Below are positions 51,801 to 62,977 of a DNA stretch of 64,000 nt, piece after piece. This DNA comes from Paralvinella palmiformis (taxonomy: Eukaryota; Annelida; Polychaeta; Terebellida; Alvinellidae): NCBI GenBank assembly GCA_025642065.1, contig JAODUP010000657.1, positions 152,001 to 216,000 of the forward strand. The letters run 5' to 3'. The translations under genes were made by a program, and so were the position numbers. The notes under the pieces were generated by a model. The model was given only the letters and a program-made list of their open reading frames with translations, was not told where the DNA came from and searched no databases. How positions within the stretch are numbered: the stretch's first letter is position 1; each line of letters opens with the position of its first letter.

Positions 51801-53270
51801 AAGATGTCTCAGTTTCTACTTCTAGACAACAGAGAGAGAAAAGTTTATCACCAGATGTTTCATCTAGAACACGGGTATTTGAAATTCTTTCACTGTGTGC
51901 CTAGAATTTCACACTCCATGTTTGTACTTTAGTGTAGATATTATTAAAAAGCACTACATTTGAAATATACAAGATTATTACCTTTTTGCAAAAAAAACAA
52001 CAGAATCGTTTTAAGACTTGAGACTAGATTGTATTTAGGCACTCAGGATCATAGTAGATTTTTATGTGGAAGCCGTATCTCCCAACAACTTATTCTCATA
52101 TCAACATATTTTATATTTATTTTCACCTGCAGAGAAAAAGATCATTCTCTGGTAGTCATTCTGAACCAGAACCGATGGAGTTTAAAACATCTACACCAGA
52201 TCTTAAAGGTGATGCCAAATCCAAAGACATGCCTAGATCACCACAGAATTCAAATATTGGGGAACAGAACAAAACTCGGGAAGCTTCCATTGGTGACAAA
52301 GGTTTTATTTGCATTCTCTTCCAGACTTCCATTAAAAAATCTTTTTCCACATAACGAATACATTGATTTTTATTTAAAAATAAAGTTTTTGATAATCTAA
52401 TTCCAGAAGACGACAAGCTTACACTCGTGCCACATGTACAGATCCATTGTATGACGAGGCAACGTGCTGTGGAAATTTTGGATCAGTCAGTTCGGGCAGT
52501 CACTGTTGATCAGAAACGACTTCATCAGCTCCTAGATAAAACTGTTGCTAAGACTGAAGGCTGTAACATTGAAGAATTGGAGAAGATTTACAGCATCATG
52601 AGCCAATGTATATATCGACACAGATTAAATCATGATAAAACTCGTCTGCTTCACGTAAGTGGAAATCCTACTATGCATAGATTGCTGGAAAGATGTAGTC
52701 TTTTGCCAGTCTATTTGATTTAAAAGCAAAATTAGGCCATGGTTTGTAGGATTTCATTCAGATGATCTTATCTATTTGTTTCTATTAATTGTATAATGTT
52801 TGGTCATATGTTAACTACCTTGTTCAAATGTTAGTGGAAATAAACCGCCTTTTTAATTAATATTTTGGTTCTCTAATCTTTACTGCATGGCATATTTTAT
52901 GGAATCAAAATAATTAAAATGGTTGTTCTATCACTCCTGGTTTGGGCATTTTTAAAAGATTTCGGCTCCACATGGGGCTGATAATAGGAATAAACACTTT
53001 TATTTGTATCTTTAATTTGTATTGATATATTATTGCCTTACTTCAATATATGTCGATATCTTATTGAAGGAGTTTTGAAATGTAAAGACTATGCTGACAT
53101 AAGATTGTTTTACACCGAGTAGCTGATTTATGTTTTGTTCTCATGTTTTTAAATATGGTTGTATTTTATGATTCCATATACTTGTACAGCTGTATATATG
53201 ACCGTCAACTAATACCGCTGTGACATCCTTATTTCAGGATCTTGAAGAGATAATAGACAGAGTGAAATGA
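36880..53270 (+). CDS. ATAD2B: ATAD2/ATAD2B: AAA+ ATPase with bromodomain
   Basis: Twenty-five coding exons keep frame to 1477 residues (human ATAD2B 1458): 36880-36990, 39157-39299, 39833-39864, 39985-40238, 40567-40675, 41205-41327, 41636-41750, 41836-41958, 42491-42602, 42771-42912, 44703-44851, 45007-45255, 45372-45462, 45690-46004, 48062-48200, 48340-48526, 48702-48887, 49020-49155, 50123-50349, 50456-50615, 50733-50855, 51117-51874, 52133-52301, 52407-52654, 53238-53270. The first AAA+ domain (about 375-560) has Walker A GPPGTGKT at 419-426, Walker B IIFFDE at 479-484, [20 protein letters not shown] and [15 protein letters not shown] second, degenerate AAA lies at about 735-905. The bromodomain (about 945-1065) has [21 protein letters not shown] and EYNPDKDP; Asn1028 is the acetyl-lysine contact. 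A C-terminal helix block ([18 protein letters not shown]) ends the protein. In other animals it is a nuclear histone chaperone/segregase reading acetylated H4. The N-terminus is acidic and basic; the exon 22 region is poorly conserved. ATAD2 versus ATAD2B cannot be split; one invertebrate gene is likely ancestral to both. Confidence 0.97.
38200..38395 (+). mobile_element. SINE body fragment, second copy of the 34738-35095 family
   Basis: Collinear with the body at 34857-35040 (GTGGGT-ACTGACCA, TTAAATGGCCCTGCC, CCCTCAGGGTATTTCAGC, TCCGTACTGTCCCCCTATGAG) but lacks the tRNA-like head. It lies in ATAD2 intron 1. Confidence 0.7.
38440..39077. mobile_element. Non-autonomous hAT-like element, copy 2 (more complete)
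   Basis: The left end (TTTTCAATTCAGTTGTCCC, GGGACAAATG) and right end (TGTCCCGGGCGTCTGG, TCAACTGATTTTTCAGGCCCTG) are inverted relatives. The right terminus read inwards is CAGGGCCTGAAAAATCAG, a hAT-style end. The body matches 14461-15314 in inverse orientation. No transposase ORF. It lies in ATAD2 intron 1. Confidence 0.65.
42987..43469. repeat. Repeat cluster in ATAD2 intron 10
   Basis: A direct repeat TTTAGACAAAGCC-TAG with a following GTGTGTGTGT run occurs at about 42998 and 43376. At 43407-43469 the minus strand matches 5984-6036 (CCACTTTTGTGCACATGG core with ATGATGATGATGATT). Several short stretches alternate ATCTA/TACATA words at 43095-43190. Confidence 0.6.
44130..44400 (+). repeat. 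Dispersed repeat family, copy 2 (copy 1 at 13300-13610)
   Basis: Same block order as copy 1. It sits in ATAD2 intron 10, upstream of exon 11. See copy 1 for shared words. Confidence 0.75.
46690..47394 (-). pseudogene. hAT transposon relic with TTF-type zinc finger, in ATAD2 intron 14
   Basis: The minus strand is open from about 46979 to a stop near 46744 and reads [18 protein letters not shown], then [18 protein letters not shown], then [31 protein letters not shown]. The spacing W-x3-FPxIxY ... C-x2-C ... G-C/T-SSFxKDxxKxH matches the TTF-type zinc finger of hAT-derived ZNF862-like proteins. About 400 bp upstream on the same strand is a hAT-style terminus (CAGGGCTTGACATTAATG, ending at 47394). 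A stop replaces the residue after KSH and no catalytic domain follows, so it is a relic. Confidence 0.7.
52839..52844 (+). terminator. Possible intronic polyadenylation signal in ATAD2 intron 24
   Basis: AATAAA, about 185 bp past the exon 24 donor. Reading through the donor adds 23 codons before a stop at 52723, so use of this site would give a protein lacking only the last 11 residues. No transcript evidence is available. Confidence 0.25.
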
Positions 53271-54053
53271 AGGAGTACCTCCACTTTATAATGATGACTT
53301 TCGTGGCAACTGCTACGCCGACAGTTTAAGGCATCCTTTTTCTCAACAAACCAATGTTCAGCATTAAATTTGAATGAAGTCAATGATTATCTTTACACTA
53401 TTATGTAGATGTCCGTTGTAATATAATACAGCAGCATGGATGTACATTTATGACTAGTTTGTATGGTTTTGGGTACAGTGATGCTTCTTAGCATGTATTA
53501 TTCCATGTCTGATGACTGTGCACGCATTCAGTGTGAAGCCATATTTATTGATAATTTATTTTTTATGGTGCAGATTTATTCGGGTAAACCCGCCTACTAA
53601 CCAAGTTGCCCCGTAATCGGTGTCGCTGAACTGCACACGTTACTATACCGAAAAGTACAGCATTAGCCTAAACATCACACAACTGCTATTGCTCAGTGTG
53701 TTTATGTCTGTTCAGCACTATTAGGACATCCAGGTTGCTGAGATCTGCCATTTTATCAGAGATCATCAGTGGGAATACCATCCGAATGCCAAACAATTAT
53801 TCAGGATATACATTCATATATATACACATGTGAGAACGTGCCCAGGTGTATTCAACTAAAGGCAGGGCAAAATGCACGAGTGGCTGATATTACGTATGTG
53901 ATATTTTTACATGTGTGTTCAACACCATAGGACATCCAGGTGAATATTTATTATCAACATTCTTACAGGTATGACATTGTCAACAAGGGCTTTTCAGGTG
54001 CAATTATACAATTAAGATCTGAGCAGTGGATCAGTGTTTATGTTTATGTATTG

Positions 54054-54275
54054 AATAAACTATGATCTCTACTGCCTTTGTTACCAGGTTCACTTTTACT
54101 TGCCATGTTCATATTTATGTTCTGTAATGACTTTTACTGAACCATAACTGTGTTTGTCTGTGGTCCTGATTTAGTTTTCGGGTAGTCTAGCTCACAGTTG
54201 AATAGAACTGATTAATAATCTCTTGATGTAGTGTGTTGTGCATGGCATAATGTGTTGCTGTGGCAGTAAAATAAA
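54054..54275 (+). terminator. ATAD2 polyadenylation signals (two candidates)
   Basis: AATAAA occurs at 54054-54059 and again at 54270-54275. The second is followed by TTGTATTTGTGTTG, a GT-rich downstream element. Together they imply a 3' UTR of roughly 0.8-1.0 kb. Confidence 0.6.
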
Positions 54276-54299
54276 GATTCACTGCAAAGCAGACTTGTA

Positions 54300-55282
54300 T
54301 TTGTGTTGATTCTTTAAATTCTTCACTGTGATTGTTTAAAAAAATCGTGTGTATGCGCACGGCCTGAGTGTGCAGGTTGGTTGCTGAAGGAGTATTTCAT
54401 GTTGTCCAGTATTTTTTATTTTAATATAGTGTAAAACATATTTATTGCGTTTTCCATTTTTGCTAATGTCTGATGTACTAGAATGTCAGCTACTATGTTT
54501 CTCTTGCGCTATGTGTGACACAGTTGGAATGATTTCAGTGCCATGTTACAAGACTTGTATAAAAATAGGTTACTAGATTAATGCAATGTGGTAATCTATG
54601 CTGTCAGTTAACTTAAGCTTTACAGTGATATCCTGAAAATGTTTGGTCGCAGAGAATGAGAAGTAATCAACTTTCATTTGTGCTACTTTTGAAAATACAT
54701 TAACTAGGCCTTTATTTATGAATTGAACACAGAGTAAGTTCTTTGCCTAACAGGGAATTCTGATGCTGGTTAAGGTTTCTACGGATGAATTTATATTTCT
54801 AATTGACATTTACTGGCAGCAATGATCGTTTTTTTTAAATCTCTGTGTGTGCCGTTTTTATCCCTTATTTCAGCTTGATCAAGAAGCATTCCAGAGTTGC
54901 CACCAAATGAACAGCTAGCTAAAACTTTGTCAGGTTTTCTTTCTAGTGTATTGATATTCTAGGTCATAGTGTAGGTAGTGTGGCTATGTATGCCATGTAG
55001 TGTACATTTGACTTTTTGGGCTAGTTAATTTATTATATCACTATTTTGTATTTATATTATTTCAGAGTGCTATAATAAATATTAAAGTAGCCTAGTTCTT
55101 CTATTATTTGTTTGACGAATGGCCAGGCAGTTCATCAGGTGTCATTCAGCACCCACACCCACACTCGAGTTATCATTTAACCTTCCTTTATACATATTAC
55201 TATGTGCTCTCGATTATGGATGCATGTAGCATTTATGGATATCATGTAGCATAAAAATAACAAGCTGTATGTACAAATGTAC
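54300..55282. other. Intergenic, no feature seen
   Basis: AT-rich sequence downstream of ATAD2 without recognised exons or repeats. Confidence 0.5.
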
Positions 55283-55360
55283 GGACCACTCTAGTGGTAG
55301 GGTGTTGGACCACAGATCACTACCACCGAGTTCGAATCTTGGTGTGGGCATATCTGAAGG
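55283..55360 (+). mobile_element. tRNA-derived SINE head (copy 2)
   Basis: An A-box-like CTAGTGGTAGGGTG and a B-box-like GAGTTCGAATCTTGG. The core ACCACAGATCACTACCACC and the end GTGGGCATAT are the same as in the copy at 7383-7455. Confidence 0.7.
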
Positions 55361-57470
55361 TTGTTAAATAAATGCTAAGATAATTTCCATAATAACAAGT
55401 AGAAATATGCGTTCAGACAGTATAGATACACAGAGATATTTAGTTATTATTTATGGTAGACGTTACAATATTGAAATAGTTGAAAACCGAGACAAGTAAG
55501 GTTATACACTTGTTTGAAAATAAAATATTTTAAAAATTAAACAGAATCAACTACATAGCGAAAGTGTTTCCGATTAGTCTTACAAACATATACACACGCA
55601 TATACGGATATATACATGCGCATACTTACACGTACTCATGCAAACAAATATACATAATATTCATCCAGACATTTTTTCGTGAACATACATATATACACTC
55701 ATTTTATATACACTTTGTTAGCATTTATAATCACACAAAGGATTTTTCCGGAGATGAAAACGATATAGTCGATGACTTATTGGTAATATTTCGTGTATAA
55801 TTCTCCAACTAAGGGCTCTTGTTTGTGGATAGTTATTTTTGTCAGTATGTTTTGCCATCAAGTCTTAAAATCGATATTTGGGTGTTTTGATACTACTCCG
55901 GATTTGGTTTTGTTAAGTAGATACAATCCCCACTAAAAAGTTATTGTTACTATTATTGTAAAGTGTGAATTTTGGCTAGTGTAGACTTCATACAAAATAT
56001 CATAAAGTAAATACAGGTGTTCCAAGAGAAGTTTTAATTTATTTCCATAAGACTACACATATGTTTCAATTTATTTCTTAATATACTTAACCTATTACAA
56101 AATTAAACAAAATTCTAGTCACCTATTGGAATATATGGAAAGAAATTAAGTAAAATAATTAAGAAAATATGTTTTGCTTATAATGCCCTACAGTGCCACC
56201 TTGTGGAGAAAAATTTAAGATTTGTCACATTTTATTTACTTGTATGTTTCTTTTTATATTCAGTCGATATGCTGTTTAGTATTGTTAACATATGGAAGCT
56301 AATAGCCTATATATTAACTACATAAGGGACTTTCGGTGCAGTGTTATATGAAGAACTGAAGCGATCGGAAGTAGCCTTGGAAGTCGGCCTTTTTTAACTT
56401 GTGGTAGAGCAAAAAGTTTTAACATTTCATTCGTTAATCAATGTGAGAATTACATGTCTGTGATATTGCTGTTATTTTCGTAAATTACATCATTAATTAA
56501 TACTTGTTTAATGGATAAAATATATAATACTATACACATACACATTAAAGTTGTTTAAACTACATAATTCAGCTTGTTCATTGGTTTGTGGCCAACTTTT
56601 GATCAAAGTTTAATGATCGAAACTGATAAAAAAAAACTAGGCACACAGGCCAAGCTTAATCTGTTGCATATATATTATGTCTTGGTTCTGATTCGGAATA
56701 ATCACTTTGTTAGAAACGGGCATTTTTAAATTAAGTGAAAAGATCAAACTGCTTTTGTAATGAAAAATAATGAAATCCCATATGCATTCATTAATTATGT
56801 AATATTTTCACATGAATATTCATAGTTTTGTTTGGGATTTCCCTATACTACTACTACTACTACTATTAATAATAATAATAATAGTAATTCACACGTCCTG
56901 CCAGTAATAAGTCAGAAGGGAAGTGGGAAAGAAAGAATTCTTTCCCATTTCACCTCATTATATTTGAAGGTCACTTGCCTTATCATATATTATATCCAGA
57001 TGTAGTTACAAAACAGCAACAAATCACGTTTCTTTGTAGGGATCTCGTCCAATGAAAATATATTATTTGGTAGTATTTATATGTGAAAAAAAATATGAGC
57101 TCGGCATCTTTATATTGTGACTTTTGTTGTTTATAAAAAAATTATCGGTCTTGAGAAAGAAGAAGAGGGCGATGGGTAGATTGAAGTTGGATGTGAGAGA
57201 CAAGCCGAGAGCATAAAATACTCTGATAGTGAATGAATTTCATAATATGATGTTGGGATGTATACAGGAACCAGACTGGAAAGATGTTTTTAGGCATTTA
57301 GTTTTATGTTATCATGAAACGAAAATAAGTTAAACAAACAGACAAGGCTTTAGTGCGAATTAGTCCCCTTTTAGATAAACAAATTGGTATTTAAATATAT
57401 ATACTTACCTGCTATTGTATATTTAGAAGTATGGAGTGAGTTAGTGGGTGGATGTGTTGGTGGATGTGTT
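55361..57470. other. Intergenic, no gene recognised
   Basis: AT-rich. Contains a compound (CTA)n/(TAA)n microsatellite at about 56850-56886. ORFs are short and lack homology that I can see. Confidence 0.5.
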
Positions 57471-58267
57471 GGAGTGAGTGAGTGAGTGAGTGAGTGAGTG
57501 AGTGAGTGAGTGAGTGAGTGAGTGAGTGAGTGAGTGAGTGAGTGAGTGAGTGAGTGAGTGAGTGAGTGAGTGAGTGAGTGAGTGAGTGAGTGAGTGAGTG
57601 AGTGAGTGAGTGAGTGAGTGAGTGAGTGAGTGAGTGAGTGAGTGAGTGAGTGAGTGAGTGAGTGAGTGAGTGAGTGAGTGAGTGAGTGAGTGAGTGAGTG
57701 AGTGAGTGAGTGAGTGAGTGAGTGAGTGAGTGAGTGAGTGAGTGAGTGAGTGAGTGAGTGAGTGAGTGAGTGAGTGAGTGAGTGAGTGAGTGAGTGAGTG
57801 AGTGAGTGAGTGAGTGAGTGAGTGAGTGAGTGAGTGAGTGAGTGAGTGAGTGAGTGAGTGAGTGAGTGAGTGAGTGAGTGAGTGAGTGAGTGAGTGGTGA
57901 GTGAGTGGTGAGTGAGTGGTGAGTGAGTGAGTGAGTGGTGGTGAGTGAGTGAGTGAGTGGTGAGTGAGTGAGTGAGTGAGTGAGTGAGTGGTGGTGAGTG
58001 AGTGGTGAGTGAGTGAGTGGTGGTGAGTGAGTGGTGAGTGGTGGTGGGTGGTGGTGAGTGGTGAGTGAGTGAGTGAGTGAGTGGAGTGAGTGAGTGAGTG
58101 AGTGAGTGAGTGAGTGAGTGAGTGAGTGAGTGAGTGAGTGAGTGAGTGAGTGAGTGAGTGAGTGAGTGAGTGAGTGAGTGAGTGAGTGAGTGAGTGAGTG
58201 AGTGAGTGAGTGAGTGAGTGAGTGAGTGAGTGAGTGAGTGAGTGAGTGAGTGAGTGAGTGAGTGAGT
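57471..58267. repeat. (GTGA)n tetranucleotide satellite array, ~0.8 kb
   Basis: A near-perfect GTGA run of about 425 bp (57471-57895) is followed by a 190 bp block with GTG insertions (GTGAGTGAGTGGTG variants, 57896-58083) and then a second perfect run to 58267. The minus strand is open throughout as a Thr-His-Ser-Leu repeat because the period-4 unit has no stop in any frame; this is not a gene. Confidence 0.98.
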
Positions 58268-58371
58268 TGACAGATGGGTTGTGTTAAATATAGTCACCTA
58301 AATCCGAGATAAAAACAAACCGAAACAACATATCTCTTAGGAGAGAAATTTCGTCAGTTTCTTATAGGGAT

Positions 58372-58500
58372 TTCCGATGGCTCACTGGTTAGTGCGCTGC
58401 GCTGCCAATTTCCACGTTGTGCGTCCGAGTCCGGCTAATAGCTGTGCTTGTGGGATGTTACCATATGTCCAAGGTGTGACCAGTGTCGAGTCGAAACAAC
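58372..58500 (+). mobile_element. tRNA-derived SINE fragment
   Basis: The head carries TGGCTCACTGGTTAGTGCGC (A-box-like) and GTGCGTCCGAGTCCGGC (B-box-like). The layout (GTGCGCTGCGCTGCCAA after the A box) parallels the SINE at 31165-31372 in the opposite orientation. Confidence 0.6.
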
Positions 58501-59034
58501 TGAACTCGGCTCAATCGATCGATCTATTTCAGTTACATTTATTTGACTTAATTTCGTTTCGTGAGTTCTGATCGTACGGAACCTGGATCGCGGAAGAATG
58601 TATACATTTATTTTAATCACGATCCCTATATAACGAGTGATTGAAATGATCCCTATGCTACCACTCAACGTGAGTGGTAGGGGTTATAGCCCTACTGAGG
58701 GTGGTAACTGAAAGACGTTGAAGGTGGTCGCTGAAATTTCGATAACTGACACACGATGTCGTCAGTCGAGAAATGAATCTAGGTGAAGTGACGCGAACGA
58801 TGAAACATTCTTCACACATAACTGACAGGATATAGACCCCGGTCCTAGAGTTGTCTGTGTGGCTACTCGCCCACAAAGTAGGCCTAGTTTATAGTTACGA
58901 AAGAAACACCACGGGACTACAATTATCTGAAGGACTGGTTACTATTAAAAAATTCTTGACTTGTCACTATATTGTTGATGCTGTAATCTGACCGGCCAGA
59001 TTGATTGTTAATTGGAATAGTCAATTTTATTGTA

Positions 59035-59062
59035 ATATATATATATATATATATATATATAT
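59035..59062. repeat. (TA)n microsatellite
   Basis: Perfect TA run immediately before an RT-like relic. Confidence 0.95.
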
Positions 59063-59230
59063 TCCATGCCACAAGAGGCAGTGGACACGTACTAATTTCA
59101 TTTAATATATTTATTAATGATATTTCACACCAATCCGGAACTATATACAATGGAGTGCAAATCAGTTCACAATTGTATAATAATTTTCCTTACCCCGATG
59201 GCGTACGTGACACTAATTTCTTCTGATATT
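59063..59230 (+). pseudogene. Very decayed LINE reverse transcriptase fragment
   Basis: The plus strand reads ATRGSGHVLISFNIFINDIS, comparable to the PQGSVLGPLLFxIFINDI block of CR1/jockey-type reverse transcriptases with several substitutions. No other block was identified with certainty. Confidence 0.4.
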
Positions 59231-59865
59231 TATCGTCTGCAGCCGCTTCTTAGTTTATCCGTATAGCGCACAGATGTGTGGAGTTTCAAATTTGCGAATA
59301 CGAAAACTCGGCTTTAAATCCGCCTACAATATATGAATATTGCTGAAACCGAACCTGCTTCGTATCTGGGTGAGGAATCCTTACAGAAGGTAAGCGTATG
59401 CGAAAGCAACAGATTCTCATCCAACGGCAAGTTTAAGTATCATACAGATAATAGTATAGCAGAGTAATTAAATGCAGATAAAATACGGTTCGTTTGTCCT
59501 GTCTGATGCTGGAGTGCGTTAATGTCGAATTGTTAGGTTTATACTTCTATCTGATAATTTGTCAGCCTATTTTAATATACGCGATAGACACTTTCCCTAA
59601 AGTAACGAAATGGCTAAAAATGGATGGTTTACGAGGTAGAATAGTAAATAAAGAATGGGGCACCCACCCCCCAACCGTGTTGATTATTATCAGCACTACA
59701 AGCGTTCCCTCTATTCGTGATTTAATAGAGAATTCTGTTTTATATTTGTATATAGACTTATTTTTATGACGTACTTCCCTCTCCTGCAATAACTTCGGTA
59801 AACACGTTCTATCTACTTTTATAAATAATGGCTGCGAAAGGTACTATTTCTTTTAGGATCATGAA

Positions 59866-59868
<3 letters not shown>

Positions 59869-59921
<53 letters not shown>
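59869..59921. repeat. (TA)n-(GA)n microsatellite
   Basis: A TA run is followed directly by a GA run. Confidence 0.95.
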
Positions 59922-60394
59922 CTCCCGGTAATATGCATTGTAATAAATGTAGTTTTTATTGATGTGTCCACTAGAGATGGTACTATTCAATCTCTAAGAT
60001 ATCTAGTTTATTACATAAGCCTAATTTAATTAAATTATGATTATGTACACCATATACTGATTGTTCTTTTGACAGGTACTTTTAACGTAATATATTCATT
60101 AATATGTTGTTAGACTATGACGATTATACTGTGATAATGTTATGCTTTCATTTTGTGCGTAATATTACACTGTATTTTATCTTCTGTATTTTCCCATTTA
60201 TGATATTTTAAACGAAATAAAAAAAATTAATTAATCACTCGCACAATAACCTTTCGACCATGTCTCAAGTATGACTAAACTCGATTTTATTCAGATAAGC
60301 GGTCTTAAGAGAATAAGAAAGAACTAAAAAAATTCAATATACTAATTAATACCCAGATTCTTTAAATTATAAATGACTTTGTTATTTTATGGGC

Positions 60395-60740
60395 AGAATA
60401 AACTTCCACCCACTACAGAAATTATTATTATTATTATTATTATCTATAGGCTAGTTTTGTGTGTGGTGACCACTTTAAAGAAAATGCGTTACAGTAAATA
60501 ATGGTGTTCAGTTATAACTATCGTTACTTATTTCAAAATACATAACACCGCTTACTAGTTGTTTCATATATGAGGGTCGGATTGTAATAAGGTTATGGCT
60601 TCTGTTACAGTTACTGTAAACAATAAATCTATTTCACAAGCTATAAGATTTCAATCGAGATAAACTCTTGTGCCACTGGCCGTGTTACTGATCGATCGAT
60701 GAAAAGCTGGCCATCTGGCGACAGGAATAGGAACTACGTA
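60395..60740 (+). repeat. Diverged direct repeat, copy 1
   Basis: CCCACTACAGAAATT then (ATT)n and TATCT, then AAATAATGGTGTTCAGTTATAA, TTCAAAATAC, and further on CTGGCCATCTGGCGACAGG. The same order is found at 62145-62490. Confidence 0.65.
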
Positions 60741-60785
60741 AGGGCAGAACGAGAAGAAACTCAGCCACTATCAGATGACGCATAC

Positions 60786-60790
<5 letters not shown>

Positions 60791-60838
<48 letters not shown>
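60791..60838. repeat. (TA)n microsatellite
   Basis: A TA run of about 47 bp. Confidence 0.95.
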
Positions 60839-60840
<2 letters not shown>

Positions 60841-61184
60841 TTGGTTTAGTGTTGGGCTTAGCAGCCCCCCCACACACAAATGCGAGGTTCATGGCAGTAG
60901 ACCCAATTCGTCGTACCCAATGGATGGGTTTGGTTGTAGGGCATACGACCACTAGCAGACAGTGTGTAATGGGACAGCCAATTTAACGTGAATTTATTTC
61001 GCAAGATTGTATATTTGTCACTGATTTTAAGAGTTGCTCATTCACAAAAGATGCTTATTTTGTGTACCACCTAGGTATTATGACAGAGTTAGCTGGTAAG
61101 AACAACTTTATATTGTGTCGTTTTAGTAATGAGTACCATACTTGAAAACAACAATTATACGAACTTATAACCACAAATAGGACG

Positions 61185-61188
<4 letters not shown>

Positions 61189-61216
<28 letters not shown>
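61189..61216. repeat. (CA)n microsatellite
   Basis: Perfect CA run. The flanks are non-coding. Confidence 0.95.
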
Positions 61217-61218
<2 letters not shown>

Positions 61219-61885
61219 GCACACACAGATGTTTTATTTATATAATAGAAACATAAAATGGACTAAAAGTAAATGATGTTGTTATCACTATATACAACAC
61301 GGACGTTTAACTCCTAATCTAATTTTTACAGCTCAGTGACAACAAAAGTATTAAATAAATAGATGGATGGTGTTAAACGTGTCCGTATAATTCGATGTTG
61401 GTAACTTCATAATCAGTAACGTAATTATTTATAATAACATTGTATGGAACTGTTATAATGTTTCATCTTTGCTTTAAATGTCAGTAATGCATGAGTAGAT
61501 GTCAGCCTATCTGATAGAATACGAAAATAGGATTGCCGAATAATAGACCTAACTTCAAATATTGGAGCCCAAAATTAGTCGTGCATGACCGGTGGGATGC
61601 TCTGACAATTTTTTTATGACAGCTCCATGAAGTCGAATTGAATAATCAGATATTGTTCGTAATGTTTTTTCTTGTCTGACCATGCCAACGTTGTCATTTT
61701 ATGTTCACACTGCACAACGGATATCTAATACAACCATAAGGGATATTTAGCTATGGTATTATGCATCGGTCCATTAGCCAAAGGTTGATAAAGGTTAATT
61801 AATAACTTTCGATTGTCAAGCACTTATTCACAGCTTAGTAGTGTGTTTTTGTATTTATTTAAATTTGATTTTTGTTAAATAGACG

Positions 61886-61887
<2 letters not shown>

Positions 61888-61924
<37 letters not shown>

Positions 61925-61980
61925 GTAATATTCTAAATTATATATATATATATATACATATATATATACACACACACACA
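61888..61980. repeat. (TA)n / (CA)n microsatellite cluster
   Basis: Two TA runs are separated by about 18 bp, followed by a short CA run. Confidence 0.93.
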
Positions 61981-62144
61981 TTTATATATATAGGCAATTT
62001 ATAACATTCTGAACAACCTCATATTTATTCCTTATAACCCTTCCCAAAAAACAGTACAACAAATATTGAACACCTGCATCTTTAATGTAATAATAAATAA
62101 GAACATGAACTATCACACAACTTTTTGATTTGTTTTATTTATTT

Positions 62145-62490
62145 TATTGTGGGTGGATTAAAAATCTGCCCACTCCAGAAATTATTATTATTATTATTAT
62201 TATCTTAAAATTAAGTTTATTGAACAGCCCTTTTTTTCGTAGGAAATACCTTAATATAAATAAAGGTGTCTAGTTATAAACATCATTTTCTATTAAAAAT
62301 ACAATGTAACTGTATTAAATTATGAGTAGACTATACATACTACTATTAAAGCATTATTATTACTATACACTAAGACAGGTTATTCAAAACACCCGGCAGA
62401 AGTTATTAGAAATACATTTAGATAAAAAGCGAATGCACTGCCATCTGGCGGCAGTTTTCAGGAATCTGTCGGTTGGTAATTAGTATTACC
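62145..62490 (+). repeat. Diverged direct repeat, copy 2
   Basis: GCCCACTCCAGAAATT then (ATT)n and TATCT, then AAATAAAGGTGTCTAGTTATAA, ATTAAAAATAC, and CTGCCATCTGGCGGCAG. It starts about 1.75 kb from copy 1. Confidence 0.65.
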
Positions 62491-62674
62491 TAAGTCTAGG
62501 ACTAGGTATTAAATAACAACTAAAGAACTTGAACGAACTAGAACTAGATGTAACGTATAATGTAATATGGTTAATAAATAAAGAGTACCGCAGTAAATTC
62601 CACAGAATGTTCAGTTATTTTTCAGTCGGAGAGAAGTGAATGATTGAAATTCGCTGCATATCGAATCGATATAA

Positions 62675-62792
62675 TATAGACTCTACTCTCTAGATCTAGA
62701 TAATAGACAGTCTAGACTAAGACTAGTCCTAGCCCTAACCTAGGATCTAGATCTAATCCATCTACTGATCTAGGCTATGAATGTTGTAAAGT
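62675..62792. other. CTAGATCTAG-type word cluster
   Basis: Dense CTCTAGATCTAGATAATAG, AGTCTAGACTAAGACTAGTCC, CCTAGGATCTAGATC and GATCTAGG words. It is the densest such cluster in the window, about 190-300 bp upstream of an ATG at 62978. Confidence 0.65.
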
Positions 62793-62977
62793 CAAAATTA
62801 GATAAGTTTTAGCAAAAAGATCGCTAGAGTCTATAATCTGAAATCTACCTTGAACGCCAAGATAACTAAGTTAATTTTATGTAAGCTGTAGTAGTGTAGA
62901 CTATGTAGTGTAGCTAATAAGTTTCAATTTCGTTATAAGACATTATTATACATACTTAAGTTACACTAAAAGTGAGA

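Noticed and set aside
57371..58297. 308-codon minus-strand ORF of repeated Thr-His-Ser-Leu
   Set aside because: It is the translation of the GTGA satellite, open in all frames because the repeat unit contains no stop on that strand.
60699..60986. ORFs containing Ile-Tyr repeats across TA runs (also near 25840, 29620, 59035)
   Set aside because: The Ile-Tyr runs are translations of TA microsatellites; the flanks show no homology.
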